NCBI GenBank assembly: GCA_016703225.1
Contig: JADJCM010000002.1
Location: 496,001 to 560,000, forward strand
DNA: 64,000 nucleotides
Source of the DNA: Lysobacterales bacterium
GTDB lineage: Bacteria; Pseudomonadota; Gammaproteobacteria; Xanthomonadales; Ahniellaceae
Reading direction: 5' to 3'
Below the pieces are notes generated by a model. The model worked only from the letters and a program-made list of their open reading frames with translations. It did not search any database and had not been told where the DNA came from. Both the position numbers and the translations under genes were made by a program. Positions 63,116 through 64,000 of this stretch are shown here, piece after piece (the first letter of the stretch is position 1; each line of letters opens with the position of its first letter).

Positions 63116-63694
63116 TTACGCCATCTGCGCGGAGACGAACTCCCAGCTCACCAGATTCCAGAACGCTTCGATGTACTTGGCCCGGGCGTTGCGGTAGTCG
63201 ACGTAGTAGGCGTGTTCCCAGACGTCGCAGGTGAGCAGCGCGCGATCGCTGCCGGTGAGTGGCGTCGCGGCGTTGGCGGTGCTGACCAGTCCGAGCGAGC
63301 CATCCGCGCGCTGCACCAGCCAGGCCCAGCCGGAGCCGAAGGTGGTCAGCGCGATCTGGGTGAACTGCTCCTTGAATTGTGCGAACGAGCCGAATGCGGC
63401 GTTGATCGCGTCGGCAAGCTTGCCCGTGGGTTCGCCGCCACCCTGGGGCTTCATGCAGTTCCAGTAGAAACTGTGGTTCCAGACCTGCGCTGCGTTGTTG
63501 AACATGCCGCCTGATGATTTGCGCACGATCTCTTCGAGCGCCAGCGCCTCGAACTCGGTGCCCTTGATCTGGTTGTTCAGATTGTTGACGTAGGTCTGAT
63601 GATGCTTGCCATAGTGGTAGTCGATGGTCTCGGCGGAGAGGTGCGGCGCCAGTGCGTCGCGGGCATAGGGCAGGGCGGGCAGATCGATGGCCAC
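63116..63694 (-). CDS. sodB: superoxide dismutase (Fe type)
   Basis: 192 residues, Fe/Mn SOD family: metal ligands in YHYGKHHQTYVNNLNN (first two His), then NHSFYWNCM and DVWEHAYYVDYRNAR. The AQVWNHSFYW and GGGEPTG features favour the iron form. GTG start at 63694, preceded by GGAGC. Removes superoxide in the cytoplasm. Divergent from grxD. Confidence 0.94.
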   Translation of the reverse strand: MAIDLPALPYARDALAPHLSAETIDYHYGKHHQTYVNNLNNQIKGTEFEALALEEIVRKSSGGMFNNAAQVWNHSFYWNCMKPQGGGEPTGKLADAINAAFGSFAQFKEQFTQIALTTFGSGWAWLVQRADGSLGLVSTANAATPLTGSDRALLTCDVWEHAYYVDYRNARAKYIEAFWNLVSWEFVSAQMA

Positions 63695-63814
63695 GGAGTG
63701 CTCCGGAAACGGTTGCGGAAATTTGCGGGCGCCAATTCTAGCCGGCGATCGTATGCGCGCCGTGAGCAACGCCGCTGACGGTAGAATGCCGCCCTCACAA
63801 TTTGAGGAATTGCC

Positions 63815-64000
63815 ATGGAAACCATCGAACGCATCAAGGGCATCGTCGAATCGGCACCGGTGGTGCTGTTCATGAAGGGCACGCCGCAATTTCCCATGTG
63901 CGGCTTTTCCAGCCGCACGGTGCAGGCGCTGAAGGAGGCCGGTGCAGAGTTCCACAGCGTCAACGTGCTGGAAAACCCGGACATCCGCGCCAACCTGCCG
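63815..64000 (+). CDS. grxD: monothiol glutaredoxin Grx4 family, cut by window edge
   Basis: First 62 residues: METIERIKGIVESAPVVLFM, then KGTPQFPMCGFSSRTVQAL with the CGFS active site. Members carry a 2Fe-2S cluster and act in iron-sulfur trafficking. SD GAGGAA is seven bases before the ATG. The rest lies beyond the window. Confidence 0.94.
   Translation, partial: METIERIKGIVESAPVVLFMKGTPQFPMCGFSSRTVQALKEAGAEFHSVNVLENPDIRANLP

Noticed and set aside
63695..63814. Shared promoter of sodB and grxD
   Set aside because: A TAGAAT-like -10 is present before grxD but no convincing -35 at the right spacing, so I did not annotate it.

Overview
The window is GC-rich, densely coded gammaproteobacterial DNA. 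It most resembles Lysobacterales (Xanthomonadales), family Rhodanobacteraceae or a near relative. The supporting evidence is the set of housekeeping blocks (yggS-proC-yggT, pilT-pilU, ybeZ-ybeY, petABC-sspA-sspB, purE-purK), three ECF sigma/Ser-Thr kinase pairs, and short GGGGAGGG- and TTCGACAAGCTCAGGGCGAAC-type interspersed repeats. No rRNA, tRNA, CRISPR array, transposase or integrase was recognised.

Layout. 1-6964: a TacA-type antitoxin (its toxin runs off the left edge), an acyl-CoA dehydrogenase/histidine phosphatase/yggT/proC/yggS operon, then pilT and pilU for pilus retraction. 7122-12520: the first kinase-sigma module with a divergent, frameshifted exported beta-helix protein. 12786-18541: a phosphate regulon (Pho box, OprO/P-like porin, pstS-pstC-pstA-pstB-phoU). 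18582-22858: an accessory patch (hicB remnant, redoxin, hicAB, Cys-rich secreted protein, Hpt protein, GNAT), then ybeY and ybeZ. 23944-46925: a large signalling and surface region with two hybrid sensor kinases, six exported proteins, the second and third ECF sigma/kinase modules and a YhcG-type nuclease. 46989-50709: methyltransferase, tyrosine phosphatase, miaB, lytic transglycosylase. 50716-64000: DegS-like protease, bc1 complex, sspAB, a kinase/FGE plus FHA pair, nadC, Trm112-like, purEK, a nucleotidyltransferase/HEPN pair with a broken HEPN gene, sodB and the start of grxD.

How the parts may work together. Each of three ECF sigma factors (TIGR02999/ECF43-like, with a Thr-containing segment where the acidic region-2.2 motif normally lies) sits next to a TPR-bearing Ser/Thr kinase and diverges from a gene for an exported beta-helix or beta-rich protein. 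Eight exported proteins in the window end in, or within about 20 residues of, a [D/N]GFE-like motif. Three of their genes share a promoter-like sequence, [A/G]TGTCAG-N16/17-CGTATG. I propose a phosphorylation-controlled sigma regulon that drives surface or secreted proteins with a shared C-terminal tag.

A second unusual theme is duplication of gene 3' ends around single cargo genes. A nuclease gene lies between 84-bp copies of an ECF 3' end. A methyltransferase gene lies between 85-bp copies of a phosphatase 3' end. A redoxin gene lies between hicB and a diverged hicB 3' end. The pstA/pstB junction also carries an older tandem duplication of about 79 bp.
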